Below are positions 30,780 through 38,282 of a DNA stretch of 64,000 nt, one piece after another; position 1 is the stretch's first letter, and every line of letters starts with the position of its first letter. A program made the position numbers and the translations under genes. The notes beneath the pieces are model-generated. The model did no database searches. It saw nothing but the letters and a program-made list of their open reading frames with translations, and had not been told where the DNA came from. Origin of the DNA: Flavobacterium pectinovorum (lineage in GTDB: Bacteria > Bacteroidota > Bacteroidia > Flavobacteriales > Flavobacteriaceae); the NCBI RefSeq assembly GCF_006438875.1, contig NZ_RCZH01000024.1, forward strand, positions 1 to 64,000, in the 5' to 3' direction.

Positions 30780-31736
30780 TTAAACCTTTAAAAGTAAATT
30801 TTTGCCGTGCCATAAAACACTTGGATTAATCAGGACGATGCAAAAAACGCCCGAAACAATAAGAAATTTCAAAACATTATGAAGTATTAAATATTGTTCC
30901 TTCGAATTTGATTTCCATAAATAAAGCAAGAAAAACAAAAGAAAAATAAAACAAACATAAAAGTAAATATCCATATAACCCACATCATAAATGTCGATTA
31001 AGATATAAACCGGAATCACCGTTAAGAATGTTAGAATCGTAATTATTTGCTTAGAAACCGTTTCGTTATAACGAATGGGAATTGTTTTGTAATCATTGGC
31101 TAAATCTCCTTTTAAGTTTTCTAAATCCTTTATCATTTCCCGAATCAGCAATAATAAAAACAAGAAAACTGCATGTGCCGAAATAACTGCAAAATGACTC
31201 ATATGATCTTCAATTTCTTCAAACGAAATCTTGTTGTAGAAATACAACAGAATCGCAAAAAAAGGCAAAACTGCCAGAAATGCAGCAGTTAGATTGCCAA
31301 CAATTGGATATTTTTTTATTTTATGAGAGTAAAACCAAATCAGAAAAATATAAGCCGAAAAAAACAAAAATGCACGCCAGGAAACAATCAAGGCCATTAA
31401 TGCTGCAATGAAATTAAGCGTAAAATAAACCGAAAGTTTTGTTTTCTGACTTACCAATCGATCCAGCATCGATTTGTTTGGACGATTTATTAAATCTTTC
31501 TGGCTGTCGTAAAAATTATTAATAATATATCCAGAAGCAATTGTAATAGCCGATGCAAAGACAATCAAAAATAAATTGAAATCGAGTAAAATATCGAGGG
31601 CCCTTTTTTCAGGAGCCAATATAAAAATGGCTGATAAATATTGTGCCAAAACAATAATCGGAATGTTGTAACCTCTTACCACAGAGAACAAACTGACAAT
31701 TTTCATCACTAAAAGTTTGTGCTGTCTGCTTAACAT
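30780..31736 (-). CDS. UbiA-family prenyltransferase
   Basis: A 318-residue membrane enzyme with about eight or nine helices. The first prenyl-diphosphate motif is NNFYDSQKDLINRP (about 77-90, the family's NxxxDxxxD) and the second is DLENLKGDLANDYKTIPIRY (about 204-223). Flavobacterial relatives are labelled geranylgeranylglycerol-phosphate geranylgeranyltransferase; whether it makes ether lipid, quinone or another prenylated product cannot be read here. It lies downstream of mvaD and a mevalonate-kinase-like gene on the same strand, which fits use of isoprenoid substrate. A later ATG (31706) could also be the start. Confidence 0.85.
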   Translation of the reverse strand: MLSRQHKLLVMKIVSLFSVVRGYNIPIIVLAQYLSAIFILAPEKRALDILLDFNLFLIVFASAITIASGYIINNFYDSQKDLINRPNKSMLDRLVSQKTKLSVYFTLNFIAALMALIVSWRAFLFFSAYIFLIWFYSHKIKKYPIVGNLTAAFLAVLPFFAILLYFYNKISFEEIEDHMSHFAVISAHAVFLFLLLLIREMIKDLENLKGDLANDYKTIPIRYNETVSKQIITILTFLTVIPVYILIDIYDVGYMDIYFYVCFIFLLFFLLYLWKSNSKEQYLILHNVLKFLIVSGVFCIVLINPSVLWHGKNLLLKV

Positions 31737-31799
31737 TTTTTAATTATAATTTTTGAAGTTGAGGCGAAATTTAAGGTTTTTTGTTGAAGGAACCTCAAA

Positions 31800-32390
31800 T
31801 TAAAGTTTATTTTTTAGTAATTCCTTAGCGCCAAAGCCTAATTTGCGGATACAAGCCAAAGCTTGTTTTTGAGTCATACCAACTTCTTTGATGTCTTTTT
31901 TCTCTACAAAAACAACAGAACCACTCCAGGGATTTGGAGCATCCGGAATAAAGACAGAAAAATTATTCTCGTTTATTTGTTCTATCAAAAAAGCAAATTG
32001 TAAGCCTGCATCTGTCGGAACCAGAACAACTTTTAAATCTTCATTAGATTCAAAACCCATTATATTTTCATTCGTTTTTTTCATGAATGAATAACCGGGA
32101 ACAAAACTCAAAACTCCGTCTTCTAATTTTTGAACCAGTTTTTGAGCCTTAGCTGTTCTTGCTAATATACCCGCTGTAAGACAAAGGATAATTATAATTA
32201 ATATGCCTATAATATCTTGAAAAGCAAGTCCTAAGATGCTTACACGTGGTAAAATACTAACAATTGGATGTGTGATTTTTTGAACGATAGCCAAGCCTTT
32301 TTCCAGAAGAACCAGTAATAAAATTAAGGGAGCTAAAAAAAATATTCCTCCTAAAAAAGTTGCTTTGATAATCTGTAAAATACTTTTCAT
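31800..32390 (-). CDS. DUF502 family membrane protein
   Basis: A 196-residue protein with two N-terminal membrane helices (about 9-28 and 54-73) and a soluble domain with VVLVPTDAGLQFAFLIEQ (about 127-144) and FIPDAPNPWSGSVVFVEKKD (about 152-171), the DUF502 pattern. I prefer ATG 32390 (MKSILQIIKATFLGG) because the longer frame begins at TTG. In plants, relatives localise with membrane trafficking proteins; in bacteria the function is unknown. It lies between the GHMP kinase and the prenyltransferase in a same-strand run, 73 and 63 bases from them. Confidence 0.88.
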   Translation of the reverse strand: MKSILQIIKATFLGGIFFLAPLILLLVLLEKGLAIVQKITHPIVSILPRVSILGLAFQDIIGILIIIILCLTAGILARTAKAQKLVQKLEDGVLSFVPGYSFMKKTNENIMGFESNEDLKVVLVPTDAGLQFAFLIEQINENNFSVFIPDAPNPWSGSVVFVEKKDIKEVGMTQKQALACIRKLGFGAKELLKNKL

Positions 32391-32463
32391 ATTCAATAAC
32401 TTTTTAGGATTAAGATTTCAGGAAAATGTATTCAAATAACCAATTTTTAGAAAGGTTTTAAAC

Positions 32464-33402
32464 TTAGAACTGATAAACTACTTCTAATTTATAGTCTTTC
32501 AAAGAAGCTTTAGCACGTTCTAAATCCTCAGTAAAACCAAGAATATATCCACCACCGCCAGAACCACAAAGTTTTAAGTAATAATCGTTTGTATCAATTC
32601 CGTTTTGCCAGATTCCATGAAATTGCTCTGGAATCATAGGTTTAAAGTTATTTAAAACGACTTTCGAAAGCTTTTTAGTATTTGTAAACAACGATTTCAT
32701 GTCACCATGTAAAAAGTTCTCGACACAAGCATCCGTATATTTTACAAACTGATTTTTAAGCATTGCACGGAAACCTTTATCTTTTAGGTTTTCCATAAAG
32801 ATGTTTACCATTGGAGCCGTTTCTCCAACAATTCCTGAATCTAATAAAAACACAGCGCCTTTTCCGTCAAAACTTTGAGTGGGAATACCTGTTGCTTCAA
32901 TATTATCTTTAGAATTGATTAGAATCGGAATACTCAAATAACTGTTTAAAGGATCTAAACCAGAACTTTTTCCGTGGAAAAAACTCTCCATTTGAGCAAA
33001 TATATTTTTTAATTGTAACAGTTTCTCGCGAGTTAAATTCTCTAAAACTGTAATTTTATGTGTAGCATATTTGTCATAAATTGCAGCAACAAGAGCGCCA
33101 CTACTACCAACTCCGTATCCTTGCGGAATACTTGAGTCAAAATACATTCCGGTTTCAACATCATTTCTTAAAGCTTTCAAGTCAAAAGCAACCAATTCCG
33201 GTTGTTCTGTTTGTAAAGTTTCAAGGTAAGATGCAAAACGTTTTAAACTTGCATTTGATGCTATTGCTTCTGTCGAAGGATCTTCGATTTTCTTCAACGC
33301 ACCATTGTAAAAATTATAAGGAATAGAAAGTCCCTTAGAGTCGCGGATGATTCCGTATTCTCCAAAGAGTAATATTTTTGAGTAAAATAATGGTCCTTTC
33401 AT
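32464..33402 (-). CDS. GHMP kinase, mevalonate-kinase-like
   Basis: A 312-residue cytoplasmic sugar/isoprenoid kinase. It opens MKGPLFYSKILLFGEYGI (GHMP N-terminal motif with Gly/Glu). The ATP loop is PQGYGVGSSGALVAAI (about 95-110), and the C-terminal motif KLCGSGGGGYILGF lies at about 278-291. Flavobacterial relatives next to diphosphomevalonate decarboxylase are taken to phosphorylate mevalonate. Here mvaD lies just upstream with only the toxin-antitoxin pair between them. The ATG lies two bases behind the stop of the toxin frame, so this essential step would be read together with the toxin-antitoxin pair. Confidence 0.87.
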   Translation of the reverse strand: MKGPLFYSKILLFGEYGIIRDSKGLSIPYNFYNGALKKIEDPSTEAIASNASLKRFASYLETLQTEQPELVAFDLKALRNDVETGMYFDSSIPQGYGVGSSGALVAAIYDKYATHKITVLENLTREKLLQLKNIFAQMESFFHGKSSGLDPLNSYLSIPILINSKDNIEATGIPTQSFDGKGAVFLLDSGIVGETAPMVNIFMENLKDKGFRAMLKNQFVKYTDACVENFLHGDMKSLFTNTKKLSKVVLNNFKPMIPEQFHGIWQNGIDTNDYYLKLCGSGGGGYILGFTEDLERAKASLKDYKLEVVYQF

Positions 33403-33404
33403 AT

Positions 33405-33710
33405 TTATTTAATGTCTTTCTTTATTTTATTTGGGTCTTGTCGTGTGTCAAAAAATGTAATTATTTCGACTCTTTTTGTATTGAATTTATAATATATTGT
33501 TGTTTGTTTTGACACGACGCATTTGTGATAGTTTTTATTTAGTTCCGATTTAGGAAAAATTTCAGGATATATTTGTATTAGATAAATTACTTTGTCCAGA
33601 TTTGATATAAATTTGTTTTTTACTTTTTTTGACCATTTAATTTCTAGGTACTCAAATAATTCAAATAAACTTTTTTCTGCATTTTTTGAAAAGATTATTG
33701 TTCTTTTGAT
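33405..33710 (-). CDS. ParE/RelE-type toxin frame with an ATC start
   Basis: An open frame of 101 residues that has no ATG, GTG or TTG at all. It reads IKRTIIFSKNAEKSLFELFE, YLEIKWSKKVKNKF..., YPEIFPKSELNKNYHKCVV..., KRVEIITFFDTRQDPNKI. This matches ParE-type toxins, including the central Trp, the Lys-rich strand and the C-terminal EIITFFDTRQ. The codon at the expected start is ATC (33708-33710) and overlaps the antitoxin stop as TAATC, where TAATG would be usual. The frame is free of stops. Either it is started weakly from ATC (allowed in the bacterial code but rare) or it has recently lost its start. It follows its antitoxin and precedes the GHMP kinase. Confidence 0.75.
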   Translation of the reverse strand: MKRTIIFSKNAEKSLFELFEYLEIKWSKKVKNKFISNLDKVIYLIQIYPEIFPKSELNKNYHKCVVSKQTTIYYKFNTKRVEIITFFDTRQDPNKIKKDIK

Positions 33711-33928
33711 TAACGATACTTTTTCATCATATCTTCATACAAAACAAATTCACCTCTTTCAATTTGTCTTTCACCTTCTTTAATTTCCTCTTTTTGCGCC
33801 TCAGTTAAATCATCCCACCAATCTTTTTTCTTTTTGGTTAACAATTTTTTGACCGCTAAAATGATTGAAAGGTCATCTGTTCCTTCCAGAATATCTATCA
33901 CTTCACGTTTTTCTAATTGAATGTCCAT
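33710..33928 (-). CDS. Addiction-module antitoxin, ParE partner
   Basis: A 72-residue acidic/basic helical protein, MDIQLEKREVIDILEGTDDL..., with DWWDDLTEAQKEEIKEGERQ (about 37-56) and a C-terminal EDMMKKYR. This pattern is typical of small antitoxins next to ParE/RelE toxins in Bacteroidota: an N-terminal binding part and a C-terminal segment that wraps the toxin. Its stop codon overlaps the ATC at the start of the toxin frame. It lies 30 bases behind mvaD's end region and so stands inside the isoprenoid cluster. It probably also represses the pair. Confidence 0.8.
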   Translation of the reverse strand: MDIQLEKREVIDILEGTDDLSIILAVKKLLTKKKKDWWDDLTEAQKEEIKEGERQIERGEFVLYEDMMKKYR

Positions 33929-33958
33929 AACCTAAAAATTTAATTAAAGATACGAAAA

Positions 33959-35044
33959 TTATCTCTCCATCGCACCATCTCCAATATGGTCACAAATGTA
34001 CTGACCATTCTGACAAAATACAACTAATTCGCTTTGAATAAATTGTAATACTTTTTCGCTAACGTTTTCGGGATATAAAACATGCACATTTGCTCCGGCA
34101 TCAAGGGTAAAACAAACCGGAATTTGCGTTTCATTTCTGAATTTCCAAATAGCATTTATGATCTGTAAAGTATTTGGTTTCATTAAAATAAAATACGGCA
34201 TTGAGGTCATCATCATGGCGTGCAAAGTCAAGGCTTCACTTTCGACCACTTTAATGAATTCGTCTAAATTTCCACTTTCAAAAATGGTAATTAACTGATC
34301 CAGATTTTCATGTGCCTGAGCAAAACGTCTTTCTGCATAGGGATGATTGTGCATTAAATCATGTCCAACAGTACTTGAGACTTGTTTTTCGCCTTTGTCA
34401 ACTAGTAAAATCGTATCCTGATAATTCTTGAAATTTTCATGAATTGTATATGGAAATTCAACTCCAAATAAATCTGAACTTCCTGCAATGTTTGCTTGAC
34501 TTCCCCAAACAACAACATTTCCTTTTACACTTCTACAAGCACTTCCGGAACCTAGACGCGCAAGAAAAGATGCTTTTTGATAAAAATATTCGTCCGTCAT
34601 TTCGGGGTTTAAAACTTTCTCTAAACTCATGAAATTCATTGCCAAAGCTGCCATTCCTGAAGCCGAAGAAGCAATTCCGGAACTGTGTGGAAACGTATTC
34701 TGAGTGTCAATCGTAAAATGATAGTCTTTCAAAAAAGGTAGATAAACTTCAATTCGCTCTAAAAACTTCTGAATTTTTGGTTTAAAATCTTCCTTTGGTT
34801 TTCCTTCAAATAATAAATCAAACGAAAAATTTGTCTCAGAACTGGTTCTTTTCTCAAATCCTAACTTGGTAATCGTTTTGCAATTATTAAGCGTAAAACT
34901 CACCGAAGGATTTGCCGGAATTTGATTGTCTTTTTTCCCCCAATATTTGACTAATGCAATATTGCTGGGAGCGCTCCACTCAAAATTTCCATTTTCGATG
35001 GTTGAAGTATATTTTTTAGGAATAAAATCAGTTGTTGTAAACAT
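33959..35044 (-). CDS. mvaD: Diphosphomevalonate decarboxylase
   Basis: A 361-residue GHMP-type enzyme that makes isopentenyl diphosphate from diphosphomevalonate in the mevalonate route. Motifs: APSNIALVKYWGKKDNQIPA (about 25-44, with the substrate-binding Tyr-Trp-Gly-Lys), PHSSGIASSASGMAALAMNF (about 119-138, the ATP loop), and GSGSACRSVKG (about 165-175). Asp of FTLDAGANVHVLYP lies near residue 314. It is the first gene of the minus-strand run with the antitoxin/toxin pair, GHMP kinase, DUF502 and UbiA prenyltransferase. A start at 35044 leaves a normal N-terminus for the family. Confidence 0.95.
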   Translation of the reverse strand: MFTTTDFIPKKYTSTIENGNFEWSAPSNIALVKYWGKKDNQIPANPSVSFTLNNCKTITKLGFEKRTSSETNFSFDLLFEGKPKEDFKPKIQKFLERIEVYLPFLKDYHFTIDTQNTFPHSSGIASSASGMAALAMNFMSLEKVLNPEMTDEYFYQKASFLARLGSGSACRSVKGNVVVWGSQANIAGSSDLFGVEFPYTIHENFKNYQDTILLVDKGEKQVSSTVGHDLMHNHPYAERRFAQAHENLDQLITIFESGNLDEFIKVVESEALTLHAMMMTSMPYFILMKPNTLQIINAIWKFRNETQIPVCFTLDAGANVHVLYPENVSEKVLQFIQSELVVFCQNGQYICDHIGDGAMER

Positions 35045-35130
35045 GAAATATAAAATTTTGGCAAAGATAGTTTTTAAAATATTTCACCATATAAGTTATA
35101 TAAGAAAATATAAGTTTGGCTCTGACTAAA

Positions 35131-35156
35131 ATGAACTTACATGACTTATATGGTTT
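35131..35156. repeat. ATGAACTT-family short palindrome
   Basis: AATGAACTTACATGACTTAT followed by ATGG, related to 7421-7448 and 27108-27134. It lies in the divergent gap between mvaD and the TspO gene. Confidence 0.5.
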
Positions 35157-35193
35157 AACCTTTCTTTTTGATTATTTTTGAAAAAAAAAGATC

Positions 35194-35676
35194 ATGAAAT
35201 TGAATAAGATAGCCAAAATTGCAATTGCTCTAATCGTTTGTTTAGCAGTAGGATATTCTGCAAGCACTGTTACAAGACCAAGTGTTGAAACGTGGTATCC
35301 AACGATTATAAAACCAAGTTTTAATCCGCCAAATTGGATTTTTATGCCGGTTTGGACCCTACTTTATGTTTTTATGGCTGTTGCGGCAGGATTAGTTTGG
35401 GACAAAATAAAAGAACAAAACGAAGAGGTAAAAAAAGCATTAGGTTTCTTTTTGATTCAATTGACGCTGAATGCGATTTGGTCGTATTTATTCTTCGGAT
35501 TAAAAAACCCGATGTTGGCTCTGGTCGAAATTGCACTTTTATGGTTGATGATTTATGAAACTTATTTCAAATTTAATAAAATCAATAAAATCGCCGGATA
35601 TTTACTGATTCCGTATATGGCTTGGGTTGCTTTTGCCGGGATTTTGAATGCCAGTATTTGGTGGTTGAATAGATAG
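35194..35676 (+). CDS. TspO/MBR family tryptophan-rich protein
   Basis: A 160-residue membrane protein with five hydrophobic segments. Family signatures are WYPTIIKPSFNPPNWIFMPV (about 33-52), VWTLLYVFMAVAAGLVWDK (about 52-70) and NAIWSYLFFGLKNPMLAL (about 92-109), rich in aromatic residues. TspO proteins bind porphyrins and other hydrophobic ligands; the role in Flavobacteria is unclear. It stands alone, divergent from mvaD. A TATTTTTG lies at 35173-35180, about 14 bases before the start. Confidence 0.92.
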   Translation: MKLNKIAKIAIALIVCLAVGYSASTVTRPSVETWYPTIIKPSFNPPNWIFMPVWTLLYVFMAVAAGLVWDKIKEQNEEVKKALGFFLIQLTLNAIWSYLFFGLKNPMLALVEIALLWLMIYETYFKFNKINKIAGYLLIPYMAWVAFAGILNASIWWLNR

Positions 35677-35764
35677 AATTTTTGTTTCAGGTTTGCTTCG
35701 CCAATTCGGCTAAAGCCTCGTGTCAGGTTTTCTTTGTTTCAGGTTAATCAATACGTTTTACTTT

Positions 35765-36733
35765 ATGAATAGATTTAAGGTTTTTTTTGTTGTTGTGTTG
35801 GTTTTGTTTTCGTTTAAGAGTTTTGCTTGTTTGAATGGGGATACAAAGCTTTTGAAAAATGGAGTTGTACTTTATTATGATGAACACAAATCAATTCCTA
35901 TTGGACATACGTTTAATGTAGAAAATTTTCCAAAACTAATTCAAGATCTCGAATATCAATACAAAAAAACGAATGATATTGATTATTTGTCTGATAAAGG
36001 ATATGTATTAATTATAAGCGGAAAATATCAGGAAGCTTTAAAATTATATTTAGAAATTGAAAAATTAAAACCAAACAGATATTCTACAGCTTCAAACCTT
36101 GGAACTCTTTACGAATTAATGGGTGAAAATCAAAAAGCGTATGATTGGATTAAAAAATCTATCAAACTAAATCCAGAATCTCATAAAGGTTCAGAATGGC
36201 TTCATTTGAAAATATTAGAAGCAAAAATTAAGAATCTGAAAGACGTTTCAGGAGCGTTTTTAATAAATACTTCTTTTGGTTCAGAAACAATTCCTAAAAC
36301 AAAATTATCTAAAAAAGAGTTAGAAGAATTAGAACATGCGTTGTATTATCAATTAAACGAACGTGTTACTTTTATAAAACCAAAAGATCAAATAATTTCT
36401 GTTTTACTTTTTGAGCTAGGCAATATAGCATTGCTAAATAAAGATTATCTCTCTACTTCTGATATCTATCAATTTTCAAAGAAATATGGGTTTCAAAATG
36501 AATTGATAAACAATAGAATAGTTCTCTGTTATGAGAATTGGTTGCGATACTACGGAAATGAAAATGAAAAACTTCTTATGGAAAAAGGTGGTTCATTTAG
36601 ATTAGAAGGACATCAAATAGATACTGTTGTTATTAGTTTGATTATTGTTTCAGTTCTTTTTCTGGGCTTATTAATTTATTGCATTTTCCTTTTTAGAAAA
36701 TTAAAAAAGATTGCCTTAGTTTCAAACCCTTAA
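35765..36733 (+). CDS. TPR-repeat protein with C-terminal membrane anchor
   Basis: A 322-residue exported protein. I choose ATG 35765, giving the export signal MNRFKVFFVVVLVLFSFKSF with cleavage after ACL near residue 24. TPR-like helix pairs follow at about 78-165 (GKYQEALKLYLEIEKLKPNR and ENQKAYDWIKKSIKLNPESH). The C-terminus carries one membrane helix, VVISLIIVSVLFLGLLIYCI (about 290-309), and a short basic tail, which would anchor the TPR part on the periplasmic side. No family name is assigned. It ends 10 bases before the convergent XylR-type gene. Confidence 0.72.
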   Translation: MNRFKVFFVVVLVLFSFKSFACLNGDTKLLKNGVVLYYDEHKSIPIGHTFNVENFPKLIQDLEYQYKKTNDIDYLSDKGYVLIISGKYQEALKLYLEIEKLKPNRYSTASNLGTLYELMGENQKAYDWIKKSIKLNPESHKGSEWLHLKILEAKIKNLKDVSGAFLINTSFGSETIPKTKLSKKELEELEHALYYQLNERVTFIKPKDQIISVLLFELGNIALLNKDYLSTSDIYQFSKKYGFQNELINNRIVLCYENWLRYYGNENEKLLMEKGGSFRLEGHQIDTVVISLIIVSVLFLGLLIYCIFLFRKLKKIALVSNP

Positions 36734-36743
36734 TTAGTATTCA

Positions 36744-37907
36744 TTATTTCGATTGCCTTAATTTTCTAAATTCTAAAGGATTAACACCTTCATGTCTGCT
36801 GAAATATCTCGAAAGGTTTTTGATGTCGGTATAGCCGCAAACATCGGAAATTTCGGTAATTGATAAATCTGTTTCGATCAAAAGCTGTTTGACTTGTTTA
36901 ATTCGTAATGTGTTGATTTCGTCGAGAATACTTCGTTTTAGAACCAATTGAAATCTCTTTTCTAAAACCCTTCGTGAAAGTGCCGTTGCATTGACGACAT
37001 CATCTACAGCTATTCTTTCTTTATAATTATAGTAGATAAAATGCAGTGCTTTGCTTATTTCTTTGTCATTTACGGCAAGGAAATCGGTTGATCTTCTGGT
37101 GATTATTTGTAAATGTTCTACATGAATATCGTTATAAATACCTTCCTTGTTTGTCATCATTTTGCTAAGAAGCTGCGCTGTTTCAAAACCGGCTTTTTCA
37201 GTATTCAGAGAAATGCTCGATAAAGGTGGATCTGATAAATTGCAAATACTCAAATCGTTATCGACGCCCAGAACAGACACTTGTTCTGGAACATTAATGC
37301 CAATCGCTTTACAAGCCTCTGTTACATGTTGTCCCTGATTGTCGTCGCATGTCATAATTGCTATGGGTTTGGGTAAAGCCTTAAGCCAATCTGCAAGTTG
37401 AGATTCTTTGTAACTCCATAATGGGGGTGTTTCTTCTTTTTGATGTTGATATATGTGAACATTAAAATTGAATTCTGCTGCTTTTTCACAAAACCCTTCA
37501 CATCTTTCACGTGACCAGACAATATTATCGAAACCATAAAAGCCAAAGTTTTTAAAGCCTTTTTCGATAAAATAGGATGCCGCCATTTGTCCTGTTTCTT
37601 TATAAAGTCCCGTAATATTAGGAATACCGATAAAACGTTCGTTTGTGTCCTGTGCAATGATTGGAATGTTTAACGAAAGTAACTTTTCGAATACCTGATC
37701 ATTTTCAATTTGAGCAATAATACCATTTGCGCCCCAGGTTTTGGCCCACGAAATGGCATTTTTTAATTCCTTCTTATTTCCACTTACAATTGGAATTCGG
37801 CAAAAGTTAAAAGGACCAAATAGTCGCGAGTATTTCGCAATTCCGTTCAAAAGTCCGCGTCCATATTCTTCAGAAAAGTTAACTAATAGCAATACTTTCG
37901 GTGTCAT
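36744..37907 (-). CDS. XylR-type transcriptional regulator (sugar-binding plus AraC DNA-binding domain)
   Basis: A 387-residue cytoplasmic regulator. Residues about 4-270 resemble a periplasmic-binding-protein/LacI sugar sensor: VLLLVNFSEEYGRGLLNGIA, AIMTCDDNQGQHVTEACKAI and SVLGVDNDLSICNLSDPPLS (about 205-235). Residues about 285-384 form the AraC helix-turn-helix with LSITEISDVCGYTDIKNLSR and PLEFRKLR near the end. It is divergent from the GH2 gene and is the obvious regulator of the SusCD cluster that follows. XylR-type proteins usually act as activators that sense a sugar. The ATG at 37907 is followed by a promoter-bearing gap. Confidence 0.9.
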   Translation of the reverse strand: MTPKVLLLVNFSEEYGRGLLNGIAKYSRLFGPFNFCRIPIVSGNKKELKNAISWAKTWGANGIIAQIENDQVFEKLLSLNIPIIAQDTNERFIGIPNITGLYKETGQMAASYFIEKGFKNFGFYGFDNIVWSRERCEGFCEKAAEFNFNVHIYQHQKEETPPLWSYKESQLADWLKALPKPIAIMTCDDNQGQHVTEACKAIGINVPEQVSVLGVDNDLSICNLSDPPLSSISLNTEKAGFETAQLLSKMMTNKEGIYNDIHVEHLQIITRRSTDFLAVNDKEISKALHFIYYNYKERIAVDDVVNATALSRRVLEKRFQLVLKRSILDEINTLRIKQVKQLLIETDLSITEISDVCGYTDIKNLSRYFSRHEGVNPLEFRKLRQSK

Positions 37908-38025
37908 TTTTACTGGATATTAATTGGTATAGAATGTTTTACATTAAAATGGAATAGGGAAATAATAAACTGCATACTTTGAATATCCGACTTATAAATA
38001 TTCGCAAAATGAAGATTAATTATCG

Positions 38026-38054
38026 CAAATATACCATTATCAATTCAATTACAA
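38026..38054 (-). promoter_or_regulatory. Promoter of the XylR-type regulator
   Basis: On the minus strand TTG (38052-38054), 18 bases and TATATTTG (38026-38033) fit the Bacteroidota consensus. The leader would be about 110 bases. Confidence 0.55.
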
Positions 38055-38154
38055 GTCTACTTTTGTTTTGTGGTTTTTAATAAAAAACATAAAAATGCTT
38101 TAATTATTGGTTTTTTTAACTTTTTTTCAAAGCATTTAGTTCTTTTTACTGCAT

Positions 38155-38182
38155 TTGGTAAATTGTGTAATTTGTAGTTTTG
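38155..38182 (+). promoter_or_regulatory. Promoter of the GH2-SusCD cluster
   Basis: TTG (38155-38157), 17 bases and TAGTTTTG (38175-38182). The spacer is two bases shorter than usual, so this may need an activator. The GH2 ATG lies 100 bases downstream. Confidence 0.45.
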
Positions 38183-38282
38183 TAGTAAAAAAATGATGAA
38201 TTTTTAGAATAAACCGGAGAATTTAAAATATAAATTTTGTTAACCAATATATTAATCTCTTTAGAAAGATTAAAAGAAAATT

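Larger units (their letters stand above)
37908..38282. other. Divergent control region of the GH2-SusCD cluster
   Basis: 375 AT-rich bases between the XylR-type gene and the GH2 gene. Promoter-like elements exist for both directions (38026-38054 minus, 38155-38182 plus). Direct and inverted short AT-rich words are present, but I could not define a clear XylR binding site. No gene or RNA is seen. Confidence 0.5.

Noticed and set aside
33592-33783. Plus-strand frame of 63 residues
   Set aside because: It is the complement of the ParE-type toxin and antitoxin frames, which have recognisable protein patterns.
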